A stretch of DNA of 64,000 nucleotides, from contig NZ_CP038231.1 in the NCBI RefSeq assembly GCF_006542395.2, positions 806,001 to 870,000 on the forward strand. The letters are read 5' to 3'. Shown piece after piece: positions 36,118 to 44,944 of this stretch (position 1 is its first letter; each line of letters starts with the position of its first letter). The translations under genes and the position numbers were made by a program. The stretch is from Formicincola oecophyllae. Lineage in GTDB: Bacteria > Pseudomonadota > Alphaproteobacteria > Acetobacterales > Acetobacteraceae. The notes beneath the pieces were generated by a model. That model saw only the letters and a list, made by a program, of their open reading frames with translations, did not search any database and was not told the DNA's origin.

Positions 36118-36912
36118 ATGCAGCCGATGTGCTGTGGGCTTGGCGTTGCCAGCTTTGGGTGCCCCTATTCCCCCATGTTTTTATTGCCGTCTTTTTTGCT
36201 GCACGGCACATGGCCTCATTTGGCTGCGTTGCCTCCAGACCTGCCCTTACTGGTTCCGCCAGGCTGGCTGGGGTGGCGCTATGGCCAACGTGCGCGGCGG
36301 TTTTGGCAGGCGCGGCGCACGGCACGCGCCTGTGGGCAGCGCTGGGTGGCAGCGCGTGCTGGGCAGGCACGCCAACACCATGACTTCCTGAGCCAGGACG
36401 CGCTGGCTGACCTCAGCTACCAAATCAGGGAGGCCCTATGTTCGGCTGGCCTGGCTGAATGGCAGCCGCGCGCATGGGCCTGGAGCGCACAAACCTTGAA
36501 AAGGGCCAGCCGTGCCTTCCAGAAAGGCGCCCTTGCCAACCCTTCCCCCCAACAGCCCCTGCTTACCTACAGCCCAGACATGGATCCTTTGGCCTATGAG
36601 GATTACTGCGCCGCCCTGCTGGCCCATGAAGGTTGGCAGGTGGAAATGACCCCCCTTTCGGGGGACCAGGGGGCAGATGTCATTGCCAGCTGCAACGGGG
36701 TGAAGCTGGTGGTGCAATGCAAGCTTTACAGCAAGCCTGTGGGCAACAAGGCCGTTCAGGAAGTGGTGGCGGCGCGCCAATTCCATCAAGCTCAAATGGC
36801 CGTTGTGGCCAGCAACGCCCGTTACACGCGCAGCGCCCGCGAGTTGGCGGCGGGCACGGGGGTACTGCTTCTGCACCATGCGCAGCTGCCTGCCCTGCGG
36901 CCATGGGGCTGA
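36118..36912 (+). CDS. Mrr-like restriction endonuclease domain protein
   Basis: A 264-residue protein with a C-terminal nuclease fold of the Mrr/PD-(D/E)XK group: MDPLAYEDYCAALLAHEGWQVEMTPLSGDQGADVIA then VVQCKLYSKPVGNKAVQEVVAAR, with D187, Q200 and K202 as the D...QxK active site. The N-terminal 60 residues are hydrophobic and proline-rich (FLLPSFLLHGTWPHLAALPPDLPLLVPPGWLGW) and may be a membrane segment, as in other Mrr-domain membrane proteins. It starts 48 bases after tRNA-Thr. Mrr proteins cut modified DNA or act in DNA quality control; no modification methylase is nearby. Confidence 0.78.
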   Translation: MQPMCCGLGVASFGCPYSPMFLLPSFLLHGTWPHLAALPPDLPLLVPPGWLGWRYGQRARRFWQARRTARACGQRWVAARAGQARQHHDFLSQDALADLSYQIREALCSAGLAEWQPRAWAWSAQTLKRASRAFQKGALANPSPQQPLLTYSPDMDPLAYEDYCAALLAHEGWQVEMTPLSGDQGADVIASCNGVKLVVQCKLYSKPVGNKAVQEVVAARQFHQAQMAVVASNARYTRSARELAAGTGVLLLHHAQLPALRPWG

Positions 36913-36960
36913 CCACACCCCATGGCACGGCACGCGCCTGTGCAACGGGCGCTTGCCCCT

Positions 36961-38562
36961 TCAGGGCGTTGGGGTGCGGATCATGTAGTCAAAGGCGGCC
37001 AGCGCCGCTGTGGCGCCACTGCCCATGGAGATGATGATCTGCTTGTAAGGCGTGCTGGCCACATCGCCTGCGCCAAACACCCCAGGAATGGATGTAGCGC
37101 CACATTCATTGATGACGATCTCACCCATTTTGTTCAGCTCAACCGCATCCTTGACCCAAGCGCTGTTGGGCAGAAGGCCAATCTGAACGAACAGCGCATC
37201 CACATCGAGGTGCTTAACGCTGCCATCTGTGCGGTCAGTCCAGTCAAGGCCTGTCATGTTGGTGCCATCGCCCTTGACTTCCTCAGGGGTGGCGTTGGTC
37301 AGGACTTTGACGTTGGGCAGTTTATACAGCGCATCCTGGAGAACCTGGTCTGCCTTCAGTTCAGGACCGCGCTGCAGCAGCGTGACGTGGGAACAGATGT
37401 TAGCCAGGTCGATGGCCGCCTCCACACCGCTGTTACCGCCACCAGCCACCGCCACAGGGCGCCCTTTAAAGAAGGGGCCATCACAATGGGGGCAATAGGC
37501 CACGCCATGGGTCAGGTAGGTTTCCTCCCCCTTGCAGCCCAGCTTGCGCCAGCGTGCGCCCGTGGCGGCGATAACAGTGCGCGCCTTGACCGTTGCGCCG
37601 CTTTCCAGCTTCACGGCGTGGAGGGCGCCTGGCTTTCCACCAGGCACCAGCTGCGCCGCGCGCTGGTTAGCCATGACATGGACAGGGTAGAGCTCCACAT
37701 CCTGCTTCAGTTGAGCAGCCAGGCCACTGCCCTGAATTTTGGGGATGGGGATGAGGTTGTCGATCTCGCCAGTGTCCAGCACCTGCCCGCCAAAAAGCTC
37801 CCCCACCAGCGCTGTGCGCAGGCCCTTGCGGGCAGCGTAGACAGCAGCCGAACAGCCAGCGGGCCCCATGCCGACAATCAACACGTCAAAGGGGGCTTCA
37901 GCATCGATGCGCGCAGCCTCTGCCTTGGCTGCTTTGGCGCTGCCTGCTGAGTCCAGCTTGGCGAGGATGTCGCTCATCTCCTGCCGGCCCACGCTGAACA
38001 GCTTGCCATCAAGCAACACTTGCGGCACGGAGCGAATATCGTACTTCTTGACCAGTGCTGGGAAGAAGGCGCCATCAATATTGATGGAGCTGACGGCCTT
38101 GGGGTTGATGACCGCCATGGCGTTGATGGCCTGCACCACCTCAGGACAGTTGTTGCAGGTCAGGGAGTAGACGACTTCAAATTTGTAAGGCCCTGCAAGG
38201 CCCTCGATCTGCGCCACCAAGGCCGGGTCGACCTTGGGGGGATGACCACCAACCCACAGCAGCGCCAGAACAAATGAATCGAACTCATGGCCCAAGGGAA
38301 TGCCAGCGAAGGTAAGCTTGATGTCCGTGCCGGGGCGCACAATGCTGAAAGAAGGCTTGAAAGCGCTATCGCCCTGGGCGCTGGCGTCAAAAGTGACCTT
38401 GGGAGAAAGGCTGCCGACATCAGTCAGGAAGTCCTTCATCGCCTTGGCGTTGTCGCTGTCGTCAAGGGTGGCGACAAGCACCACCTGATCTTTGACATAC
38501 TGGTTGATGAGGGCTTTGAGCTGCTCGCGCAGCTCTGGTGTGAGGGACTGGTTAACGTCCAT
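36961..38562 (-). CDS. ahpF: alkyl hydroperoxide reductase subunit F
   Basis: NADH-dependent flavoprotein disulfide reductase that regenerates AhpC. 533 residues: the N-terminal thioredoxin-like pair carries CNNC (C136, C139), and the thioredoxin reductase part has the FAD motif VIVGMGPAGCSAAVYAARKG, the active CPHC (C357, C360), and VAVAGGGNSGVEAAIDLA for NAD(H); it ends with GAGDVASTPYKQIIISMGSGATAALAAFDYMIR. Lies 200 bases downstream of ahpC with a terminator between them, so expression is probably lower than ahpC. Confidence 0.96.
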   Translation of the reverse strand: MDVNQSLTPELREQLKALINQYVKDQVVLVATLDDSDNAKAMKDFLTDVGSLSPKVTFDASAQGDSAFKPSFSIVRPGTDIKLTFAGIPLGHEFDSFVLALLWVGGHPPKVDPALVAQIEGLAGPYKFEVVYSLTCNNCPEVVQAINAMAVINPKAVSSINIDGAFFPALVKKYDIRSVPQVLLDGKLFSVGRQEMSDILAKLDSAGSAKAAKAEAARIDAEAPFDVLIVGMGPAGCSAAVYAARKGLRTALVGELFGGQVLDTGEIDNLIPIPKIQGSGLAAQLKQDVELYPVHVMANQRAAQLVPGGKPGALHAVKLESGATVKARTVIAATGARWRKLGCKGEETYLTHGVAYCPHCDGPFFKGRPVAVAGGGNSGVEAAIDLANICSHVTLLQRGPELKADQVLQDALYKLPNVKVLTNATPEEVKGDGTNMTGLDWTDRTDGSVKHLDVDALFVQIGLLPNSAWVKDAVELNKMGEIVINECGATSIPGVFGAGDVASTPYKQIIISMGSGATAALAAFDYMIRTPTP

Positions 38563-38641
38563 GTCCTGTCCTCCAAAAGCTATGATGAGATTATGTTGCC
38601 GTGTTCACGCAAGCGCGCCTGCAGGCCACGGAGCGCGCATG

Positions 38642-38675
38642 AAAAAGGCGCAACGCGACATGTTCGCGCTGCGCC
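38642..38675 (-). terminator. terminator between ahpC and ahpF
   Basis: On the minus strand GGCGCAGCGCG pairs with CGCGTTGCGCC (one A-C mismatch) around a seven-base loop and is followed by TTTTT (38646-38642). It would end most ahpC transcripts and let a fraction continue into ahpF. Confidence 0.75.
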
Positions 38676-38761
38676 CTCAACCAGCCCGCCACACAGCGCC
38701 CTTGAACCAAGAGCGGTGTGGTTGGGGTGGCTTTCAACCTGGTTCAGGAAGAACCGTGGCC

Positions 38762-39349
38762 TCAGATTTTGCCAACCAGGTTGATGCCGGGGGTCAGCAC
38801 CTTGCCGCCTTCCTTCCAATGGGCGGGGCAGACTTCGCCAGGGTGGCTGGCGACATACTGCGCGGCCTCGATTTTACCCAGCAGCTCCTTGGCGCTGCGG
38901 CCCACACCTGGGGAGGTGATTTCGACATACTGAATGCGGCCTTCAGGATCGATCAGGAAGGTGCCGCGGTCAGCCCAGAAGGTGTCGCCCTTGGGGCTGT
39001 CCATCAGGACATCGAAATTGGTGGCCAGAACGCCGGCAGGGTCGCCCAGCATGGGGAACTGCACCTTGCGGATGGCGTCTGACGTGTCGTGCCAGGCCTT
39101 GTGGCTGAACTCCTTGTCAGTGGAGACGGAGTAGATCTGCACGCCCAGTTTCTCAAAAGCGGCGTAGTTCTCAGCCAGGTCTTCAAGCTCTGTCGGGCAC
39201 ACGAAGGTGAAGTCGGCAGGGTAGAAGAAAATCACAGACCATTTCTTGGGGCCAATCAGATCCTTTTCAGAGACCTCAATGAAGGCGTCCTTTTTGGGGT
39301 CGTAGGCATGGGCTAGGAACGGTTTGATTGTTGAACCGATTTTCGGCAT
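38762..39349 (-). CDS. ahpC: alkyl hydroperoxide reductase subunit C (peroxiredoxin)
   Basis: Typical two-Cys peroxiredoxin reducing H2O2, organic peroxides and peroxynitrite. 195 residues with peroxidatic C51 (TFVCPTE) and resolving C174 (GEVCPAHW); the GGLG/YF-type segment is represented by GDPAGVLATNF and the C-terminal LTPGINLVGKI. AAAGGA lies before the ATG. Divergent from oxyR across about 310 bases, the classic regulator-target layout. Confidence 0.97.
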   Translation of the reverse strand: MPKIGSTIKPFLAHAYDPKKDAFIEVSEKDLIGPKKWSVIFFYPADFTFVCPTELEDLAENYAAFEKLGVQIYSVSTDKEFSHKAWHDTSDAIRKVQFPMLGDPAGVLATNFDVLMDSPKGDTFWADRGTFLIDPEGRIQYVEITSPGVGRSAKELLGKIEAAQYVASHPGEVCPAHWKEGGKVLTPGINLVGKI

Positions 39350-39536
39350 GGGAAATGTCCTTTCGCGTTTGAAGTGACGGTTGAACCATTGTTCAGTCGC
39401 ATGCGCCGCATTGCGGCCGGGTGCGCTGAACTTCTGACACCATCAGAGACCCAGGGCCGTGCCAGCGTCAAGCACAATCACGGCTTGGCGGGGGTAGGCA
39501 ACGCTTGGAGGCCTGCAAAAAGCGCCACAAAGCCAG

Positions 39537-39558
39537 TTTGTTTCGACTTTGAAACAAA
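39537..39558. promoter_or_regulatory. inverted repeat in the ahpC-oxyR intergenic region
   Basis: TTTGTTTC (39537-39544) and GAAACAAA (39551-39558) are perfect inverted arms with a six-base spacer. The site is 106 bases before oxyR and about 190 before ahpC. It does not match the enteric OxyR consensus of ATAG/CTAT repeats well, but could be a regulator site. A second small repeat, TGAAC (39382-39386)/GTTCA (39391-39395), lies close to ahpC. Confidence 0.4.
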
Positions 39559-39663
39559 GATATCCTTTTAGGCAGCATTGCCGCCCTTTCCAGGCTGCAC
39601 GCCATGGTCATGAGGGGATGGGCAGGTTTTGCAGGGCATCTCTTGAGGGATTATCGTTCCAGC

Positions 39664-40599
39664 ATGTCCTATGTTCCTCTTTCAGGCCTTTCGTTGCGCG
39701 ATGTTGAATATGCTGTCGCTGTTGACGATTTGCGCAATTTCTCCCGCGCTGCTGAACGGTGCGGTGTGAGCCAAGCTGGCCTTTCCGAACAGGTGCGCAA
39801 GTTGGAAAACGTGCTTGGCGTCAAGCTGTTCGAACGATCCAGGCGCACCGTCACCCCCACCCCTGAAAGCGAACACATCCTGCGCCACGCCCGTGAATTA
39901 TTGGCAACGGCGCGCGCTTTTCTGGAGGCAGCCCACCATGACCGCGCTGAACTGACCGGCACGCTCCATCTGGGCCTCATCCCTACTTTGGGGCCTTACT
40001 ACCTACCAGACCTGCTGCCGCTTTTGCGTGGGCGCTGGCCAGGGCTGAAACTTCGTTTGGAAGAATGCATCACCCCCACCCTAGCTGCCGCCCTGCGCCA
40101 GGGTGAGCTGGACATGGGTGTGCTGGTCAAAGTTCCAGGGCTGAACGGCCTGCACACAGAGCCCCTGTTTACAGAGCCTTTTTGGGGTGTTTTCCCAGCC
40201 AACCATGAACTGGCCACCAAAGCGGAAATCAAGCTGGCCGATTTTAATCGTGCCGACCTTTTATTGCTGGAAAAGGGCCATTGCCTGCGTGACCAGGCCC
40301 TTTCCCTGTGCCCAGGGGTGCGCCGCCACCCCCAACGCCTTGCCCCCAGCCTGGAAATGCTATGGCACATGATCGGCGTGGGGGAGGGGTTCTCACTTAT
40401 CCCAGCCTTGGCTTTGCGCAACAGAACCGACTTCGCTGACCTTGTACGGGTGCGCCGCCTTGATGAAAGCGAAGCCCACCGCCTCATCTGTTTGGCCTGG
40501 CGCCCAACAGACCCACGCCACAAGTTGTTCCTTGAACTGGCTAAACGGCTGCGTGCCCACGTGCCTGATGGCTGCCTGGCACTGGACCAACAGGGATGA
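39664..40599 (+). CDS. oxyR: hydrogen peroxide sensor OxyR (LysR family)
   Basis: LysR-type regulator activated by a disulfide. About 311 residues from the ATG at 39664. N-terminal helix-turn-helix: LRNFSRAAERCGVSQAGLSEQVRKLENVLGVKLFER. The sensor domain contains GHCLRDQALSLC with C207 and C216, the same spacing as C199 and C208 in E. coli OxyR, so the redox switch looks intact. Divergent from ahpC. The ribosome site is weak. Controls ahpC, and by readthrough ahpF, by family precedent. Confidence 0.94.
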   Translation: MSYVPLSGLSLRDVEYAVAVDDLRNFSRAAERCGVSQAGLSEQVRKLENVLGVKLFERSRRTVTPTPESEHILRHARELLATARAFLEAAHHDRAELTGTLHLGLIPTLGPYYLPDLLPLLRGRWPGLKLRLEECITPTLAAALRQGELDMGVLVKVPGLNGLHTEPLFTEPFWGVFPANHELATKAEIKLADFNRADLLLLEKGHCLRDQALSLCPGVRRHPQRLAPSLEMLWHMIGVGEGFSLIPALALRNRTDFADLVRVRRLDESEAHRLICLAWRPTDPRHKLFLELAKRLRAHVPDGCLALDQQG

Positions 40600-40735
40600 A
40601 AACCATGCCCTGGCGCTGGCGCGGACGAACCGATCTTTAAATGGTTTTACCTATTAGAACCATAGGGAGAAACAGTGTGGACGATAAGTGATATGAACCC
40701 CCACCCCTAGCCAGCCCAGCCAAGGCTGAGCGGTT

Positions 40736-41812
40736 TTAGGCCATGATGAAGCCGCCACCAAGGATTCGGCTGCCTTCATAAAACACGCAGGCCTGGCCAG
40801 GTGCTGCGAAAGCCGGTGCATCCAGCAGCACGTCTGCTTCATCTGGGCCACGCCAAGATGGTTTGACCAAGGCCGTACGCGGTTCCTCACGCGCCCGCAG
40901 CTGCACCGTGCAGCGCAACCCTTCGCTTGGCACGTCCAAAAGCCAGTTCATGCCGCGCAGGCGCACGTGGGCACTGCCTGAACGGGCCTCGTCACGCGGG
41001 GCCACGATAATGCGGCGCGTGGCGCCGTCAATGCGCGTCACTACTTGGCGCTGCCCCGTTTGAGTGTGCAAGTTGCCCAGGCGCTTGCTTTGACCCACCG
41101 TGTAGCGGGCTATGCCTTCATGGCGCCCAAGAACATGGCCCGCACCGTCCACAATATCGCCTGGGCCAGCGATCTCAGGCCGCATGGCCTCTACCAGCCC
41201 AGCATAGGAACCATCCGTTACAAAGCAGATGTCTTGGCTGTCTGGCTTAGCGGCGATTTCCAGGCCATAAGCTGCTGCCAGGGCGCGTACCTCATCCTTG
41301 GATGTCATGTCGCCCAAAGGGAAACGCAGGTAATCCAGCTGGTCACGCGTTGTGGCGAACAGAAACCACGACTGGTCACGTCCCTGGTCGCGCGGCCTGT
41401 GCAGTTCCGGCCCTGAAGGCCCTTCAAGGCGGCGCACATAATGGCCAGTCGCCATGGCGTCACAGCCCAATTCACGCGCCAGGCCCAAAAGGTCAGTGAA
41501 CTTGACTCCTTGGTTACAAGCCACGCACGGCACAGGGGTTTCGCCGCGCGCGTAGGCGTCAGCAAAGCTTTCCATGACGCTTTGCTTGAAGCGGTCTTCA
41601 GCGTCAATCACGTAGTGGGGGAAACCGGCGCTCTCAGCCACTTGGCGCGCATCCCTGATGTCGCGTCCAGCACAACATGACCCAGCCTTGGCGGGGCCGC
41701 GGTGGTCATAAAGCTGCAAGGTGGCGCCAATGACCTCATGGCCTTGGCGCTTGAGCATGACAGCGGCAACGGAACTGTCCACCCCACCTGACATGGCGGC
41801 CAAAATACGCAC
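40736..41812 (-). CDS. mnmA: tRNA-specific 2-thiouridylase MnmA
   Basis: Adds sulfur to the wobble uridine of tRNAs for Lys, Glu and Gln. Family marks: AMSGGVDSSVAAVML (PP-loop), VPCVACNQGVKF with the first catalytic Cys, MATGHYVR, DSQDICFV with the second, and TVGQSKRLG; the usual C-terminal barrel is complete. The GTG at 41812 gives 358 residues, the normal length, and starts directly before RILAAMSGG. An ATG at 41890 would overlap the ferredoxin gene by 44 bases. Follows ferredoxin after 34 bases; sulfur comes from a cysteine desulfurase such as those just upstream. Confidence 0.95.
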   Translation of the reverse strand: MRILAAMSGGVDSSVAAVMLKRQGHEVIGATLQLYDHRGPAKAGSCCAGRDIRDARQVAESAGFPHYVIDAEDRFKQSVMESFADAYARGETPVPCVACNQGVKFTDLLGLARELGCDAMATGHYVRRLEGPSGPELHRPRDQGRDQSWFLFATTRDQLDYLRFPLGDMTSKDEVRALAAAYGLEIAAKPDSQDICFVTDGSYAGLVEAMRPEIAGPGDIVDGAGHVLGRHEGIARYTVGQSKRLGNLHTQTGQRQVVTRIDGATRRIIVAPRDEARSGSAHVRLRGMNWLLDVPSEGLRCTVQLRAREEPRTALVKPSWRGPDEADVLLDAPAFAAPGQACVFYEGSRILGGGFIMA

Positions 41813-41846
41813 TCTCTCAGTTTCCCCTATGATTGGTGGTCCAGCC

Positions 41847-42161
41847 TTAGGCCTGCTTGGGAATCTGCACCACAAGGCCGTCCAAATCATCGTTCATGAT
41901 GATTTGACATCCCAGCCGGGAGGTGGGCTGAAGGTCAAAGGCCAGGTCAAGCATGTCTTCCTCGTCCTCAGTCGCGCCTGGAATGCGGTCTGCCCATTCA
42001 GGATCAACGATCACATGGCACGTGGCACAGGCAAGCGAGCCTTCACAGGCACCTTCCAGGTCAATGTCATGTTCCTGGGCGATTTCCAGAACGGAAAGGC
42101 CCTTTTTGGCATCCACTTCATGACGGGTGCCATCTGGCTCAACGAAAGTCATCCGGGGCAT
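41847..42161 (-). CDS. fdx: [2Fe-2S] ferredoxin of iron-sulfur cluster assembly
   Basis: Adrenodoxin-type ferredoxin supplying electrons for iron-sulfur assembly. 104 residues from the ATG at 42161 (a second ATG lies at 42152). Cluster ligands: CEGSLACATC gives three Cys and CQII near the end gives the fourth. The segments MLDLAFDLQPTSRLGCQI are typical of the Isc type. Four bases separate it from the upstream cysteine desulfurase gene; the frame is open far upstream, antisense-like, and that part was discarded. Confidence 0.94.
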   Translation of the reverse strand: MPRMTFVEPDGTRHEVDAKKGLSVLEIAQEHDIDLEGACEGSLACATCHVIVDPEWADRIPGATEDEEDMLDLAFDLQPTSRLGCQIIMNDDLDGLVVQIPKQA

Positions 42162-42165
42162 AACA

Positions 42166-43419
42166 TTACTCCTGTTGTGCTGTCGGGGGCGATGAGGCGG
42201 CCCTGAGCTGTGCCGCACCCTGTGCCAGCAAGCCGACAGCCTGGTCAATCTCTGCCTCCCGCGTAAAGCGTCCCACCGACAGGCGCAAGCTCCGCTGGGC
42301 GTCACCAGGCGTGAGGCCCATGGCGCAAAGCACGTAAGATGGCGCCCCAGAGCCTGCCTGGCAAGCTGAACCAGTGGAAGCGCCAACCAAGGGCACGGTG
42401 GCCAGCAGCGCTTCAGTGCTGTGCCCCCCCAACACCTGGGCAGGCAAGCAAGCATTCAACACCTGGGGCAGCATGGGCGCGCCATGGCCTGTCCAGCGCA
42501 GACCGGGCCACAAGGCTGAGAGCCCATCCCACAACTGCTGGCGCAAGCAGGCCAGGCGCTGGCTTTCAGCGCGCTTGCGTTCCAGCATGAGGCGCGCCGC
42601 AACGCCAAAACCGACAATGAGCGGCACAGGCAGCGTTCCAGAACGCAGGCCCCGCTCCTGCCCCCCGCCTGAGAATAGCCCTTCCAGGCGTGCACGCGGC
42701 CTGCGGCGCACATAAAGGGCCCCAATACCTTTGGGACCATAGAGCTTGTGGGCGGAGAGGGAGGCGAGGTCGAGGCTTTCAAGGGGGATGTCCACTTTGC
42801 CAGCAGCCTGAGCCAAATCACTGTGGAACAAGGCCCCCTGGTCGCGCGCTTGCGCTGACAGCGCCTTGATGTTTTGCAGCACGCCAGTTTCATTGTTGGC
42901 TGCCATGATGGAAACCACCGCTGGGCGCGCTTCCCCAGCAAGGGCTTTGGCGAATTCACCCTCCAGCACCAAACCTTTAAGGTCCACCCCAACTTGGCAC
43001 GTGGTGAAACCTTCCGCCCCCAGGGAACGTACTGATTCCAAAACGCATTTATGCTCGGTGGCTTGCGTCACCACCGCCAAGGGGTGGGCACCGCCCTCCT
43101 TATGGAGGCGGTAGCGCGCCCCCCCTTTGATGGCCAGGTTGTTAGCCTCTGTGGCGCCAGAGGTGAAAATGATTTCACGTGGTTCAGCGCCAATCAGGGC
43201 CGCCACCTCAGCACGGGCGCCTTCAACAGCGTCACGCGCTTGGCGCCCCCATTCATGCTGGCTTGAAGCATTGCCAAAACCAGCCCCAAACCACGGCAGC
43301 ATGGCTTCTACCACAGCAGGGTCACAAGGGGTTGTGGCCATGTAATCCAGGTAAATGCCCCCAGAGGGCTGTTCAGGCTCAGCCACAGCAGGGAGGGATG
43401 GTTCGTGGGGTGCAGTCAT
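42166..43419 (-). CDS. cysteine desulfurase (IscS/NifS family), second copy
   Basis: PLP enzyme taking sulfur from cysteine for iron-sulfur clusters and tRNA thiolation. 417 residues from the ATG at 43419, which overlaps the preceding desulfurase stop as ATGA. Motifs: YLDYMATTPCDPAVVEAM at the start, SGATEANNLAIKG, ATEHKCVLES, DLAQAAGK, the PLP lysine in SAHKLYGPKG, and the active Cys loop STGSACQAGSGAPSYVL. It resembles IscS more than the upstream copy does, and its position before the ferredoxin supports an Isc role. It is not named iscS with certainty because two paralogs are present. Confidence 0.92.
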   Translation of the reverse strand: MTAPHEPSLPAVAEPEQPSGGIYLDYMATTPCDPAVVEAMLPWFGAGFGNASSQHEWGRQARDAVEGARAEVAALIGAEPREIIFTSGATEANNLAIKGGARYRLHKEGGAHPLAVVTQATEHKCVLESVRSLGAEGFTTCQVGVDLKGLVLEGEFAKALAGEARPAVVSIMAANNETGVLQNIKALSAQARDQGALFHSDLAQAAGKVDIPLESLDLASLSAHKLYGPKGIGALYVRRRPRARLEGLFSGGGQERGLRSGTLPVPLIVGFGVAARLMLERKRAESQRLACLRQQLWDGLSALWPGLRWTGHGAPMLPQVLNACLPAQVLGGHSTEALLATVPLVGASTGSACQAGSGAPSYVLCAMGLTPGDAQRSLRLSVGRFTREAEIDQAVGLLAQGAAQLRAASSPPTAQQE

Positions 43420-44603
43420 GGCTGGCACCTTGGGGCCTGCTGGCTTTGATGGCGCGCCACCATGGCGTGCCAGACTTCCATGAAGCGTTCCACCTGCTTG
43501 GGCTGCACATTCCAAGGCAATGAAATGCGCAGGGTCTGGCGTGCGGCAGGACCAAGGCCCATAGCAGCCAACACTGGGGAACTGCCAACTTTCCCACTAG
43601 AACAAGCTGACCCTGAGGAAACGCAAATGCCAGCCAGGTCAAGCGCCATGAGCTGGGCCTGCGCTGAAAGCCCCGGCACCGTGACGGAAAGGGTGTTAGG
43701 CAGCATGGTGCCCTCACCACCCTGCGCAGGGCCCTGGATGATGGCCCCAACCCGGCGCATGGCCTTGGCCATGGTTTGGCGCAGCGTGCGCACCTTCTGC
43801 CAATCCTGTTGGGAGGCAGCTTCAAGGGCGGCGGCCATGGCCATGATTGCCACCAAGGGAGGAGTGCCACCACGCCGCCCCTGTTCCTGCCCGCCCCCTT
43901 TCATGAAGGGGGGGAAGGGGGAGGAGGCCATGGCCGCTGGCAGAAGCAGCGCCCCAGCACCAGCCAAGCCACCAGCCTTGTGGCCTGAAAGGGCCAGGCT
44001 GGCGTTCTCCAAAGCGGCAAGGGGCAGTTTCATGCGCCCAGCAGCTTGGGCGGCATCAACGTGGAGGGGCACTTGGCAGCGCACGCACAGGGCAGCGATG
44101 GCTGGAAGGTCAGACACCACGCCAGTCTCATTATTGGCTGCCATGACGCACAGCAAAGCTGGAGGGCTGCCGTTTTCCCCAACCAACAGATTCTCCAGCG
44201 CCGCCAGGTCATGGCGGCCATCAGGCCCAACCGGCACCAAATCAGCATCAGGCGCGGCCTGGCGCACGGCCTGATGCTCAGTGGCGCCCACAAGCACGTG
44301 GTCACTGCGCCCCTCAAGGCGTGCCAATTCCCTGAAGCCATAAATAGCGGCGGCATTGGCTTCCGTAGCGCCAGACGTGAAAATGCAAGCATCCTCAGGG
44401 CGCTGGAAAAGCTCAGCTACTTGGCGGCGCGCTTTATCAAGCGCCTGCCTGGCCTGCCGCCCTTGGCTATGGACAGATGAAGGGTTGCCGGTCAGCGCCA
44501 AACCTTCCAAGGCTGCTTGGTGCGCTTCAGGGCGCAGGGGTTCACTGGCATTGGCGTCAAAATAAAGTTCATCGCCTGCGCAAGCTTCAGACATGCTCAT
44601 CAT
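43416..44603 (-). CDS. cysteine desulfurase (NifS-like), first copy
   Basis: Paralog of the next gene, about 395 residues from the ATG at 44603 (GGGG five bases ahead; ATGs at 44600 and 44594 also fit). Motifs: YFDANASEPLRPEA, SGATEANAAAIYG, ATEHQAVRQ, DAAQAAGRM, the PLP-lysine loop LSGHKAGG, and the Cys loop VSSGSACSSGKVGSSPVL. It is more diverged than the second copy (for example DANASEPL where most have DNxATT). Tandem desulfurases of this kind are typical of Acetobacteraceae and Rhodospirillales. Which copy serves which acceptor cannot be read from sequence. Confidence 0.9.
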   Translation of the reverse strand: MMSMSEACAGDELYFDANASEPLRPEAHQAALEGLALTGNPSSVHSQGRQARQALDKARRQVAELFQRPEDACIFTSGATEANAAAIYGFRELARLEGRSDHVLVGATEHQAVRQAAPDADLVPVGPDGRHDLAALENLLVGENGSPPALLCVMAANNETGVVSDLPAIAALCVRCQVPLHVDAAQAAGRMKLPLAALENASLALSGHKAGGLAGAGALLLPAAMASSPFPPFMKGGGQEQGRRGGTPPLVAIMAMAAALEAASQQDWQKVRTLRQTMAKAMRRVGAIIQGPAQGGEGTMLPNTLSVTVPGLSAQAQLMALDLAGICVSSGSACSSGKVGSSPVLAAMGLGPAARQTLRISLPWNVQPKQVERFMEVWHAMVARHQSQQAPRCQP

Positions 44604-44944
44604 TGCGACCCCGTGATGGAGGAAAAGCTGGGCACAGTCCACTGGTCAGGGGGGCTGTTTCCTGTGCATTCCACAAAATGCACCACAGACCACCGCTTGG
44701 CCAATCACAAGCCCGATTGGACTGACGCTGTCCTCAGCGTACAGAGTAGTGGATGATGCAGCCATGCAACACAAACATGGCTCAAGTATCAGCCATACCC
44801 AGAAGTGCCCTTTGCACAGCTGAATCAGGGTGGCCCGATGCAAGGCAGCTCTGTAAGGTTTTCATTAGTAACTATTTGTAAGCAACTAGGCTGCGCACGC
44901 GGCATGGCCTGGTTGCTCACAGCAGCCATGCAGGATGACCGACC
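44604..44944. other. divergent gap before the small membrane protein
   Basis: About 340 bases. Contains the promoter of the desulfurase operon and perhaps one for the plus-strand pair. An inverted repeat CCATG...CATGG (44763-44781) is visible. No gene supported. Confidence 0.35.

Noticed and set aside
35995-36912. tRNA-Thr with the Mrr gene as an integrated island
   Set aside because: No second copy of the tRNA 3' end was seen downstream, and no integrase or phage gene is present.
36922-37950. 342-codon plus-strand frame opposite ahpF
   Set aside because: Complementary to a complete AhpF; no start signal.
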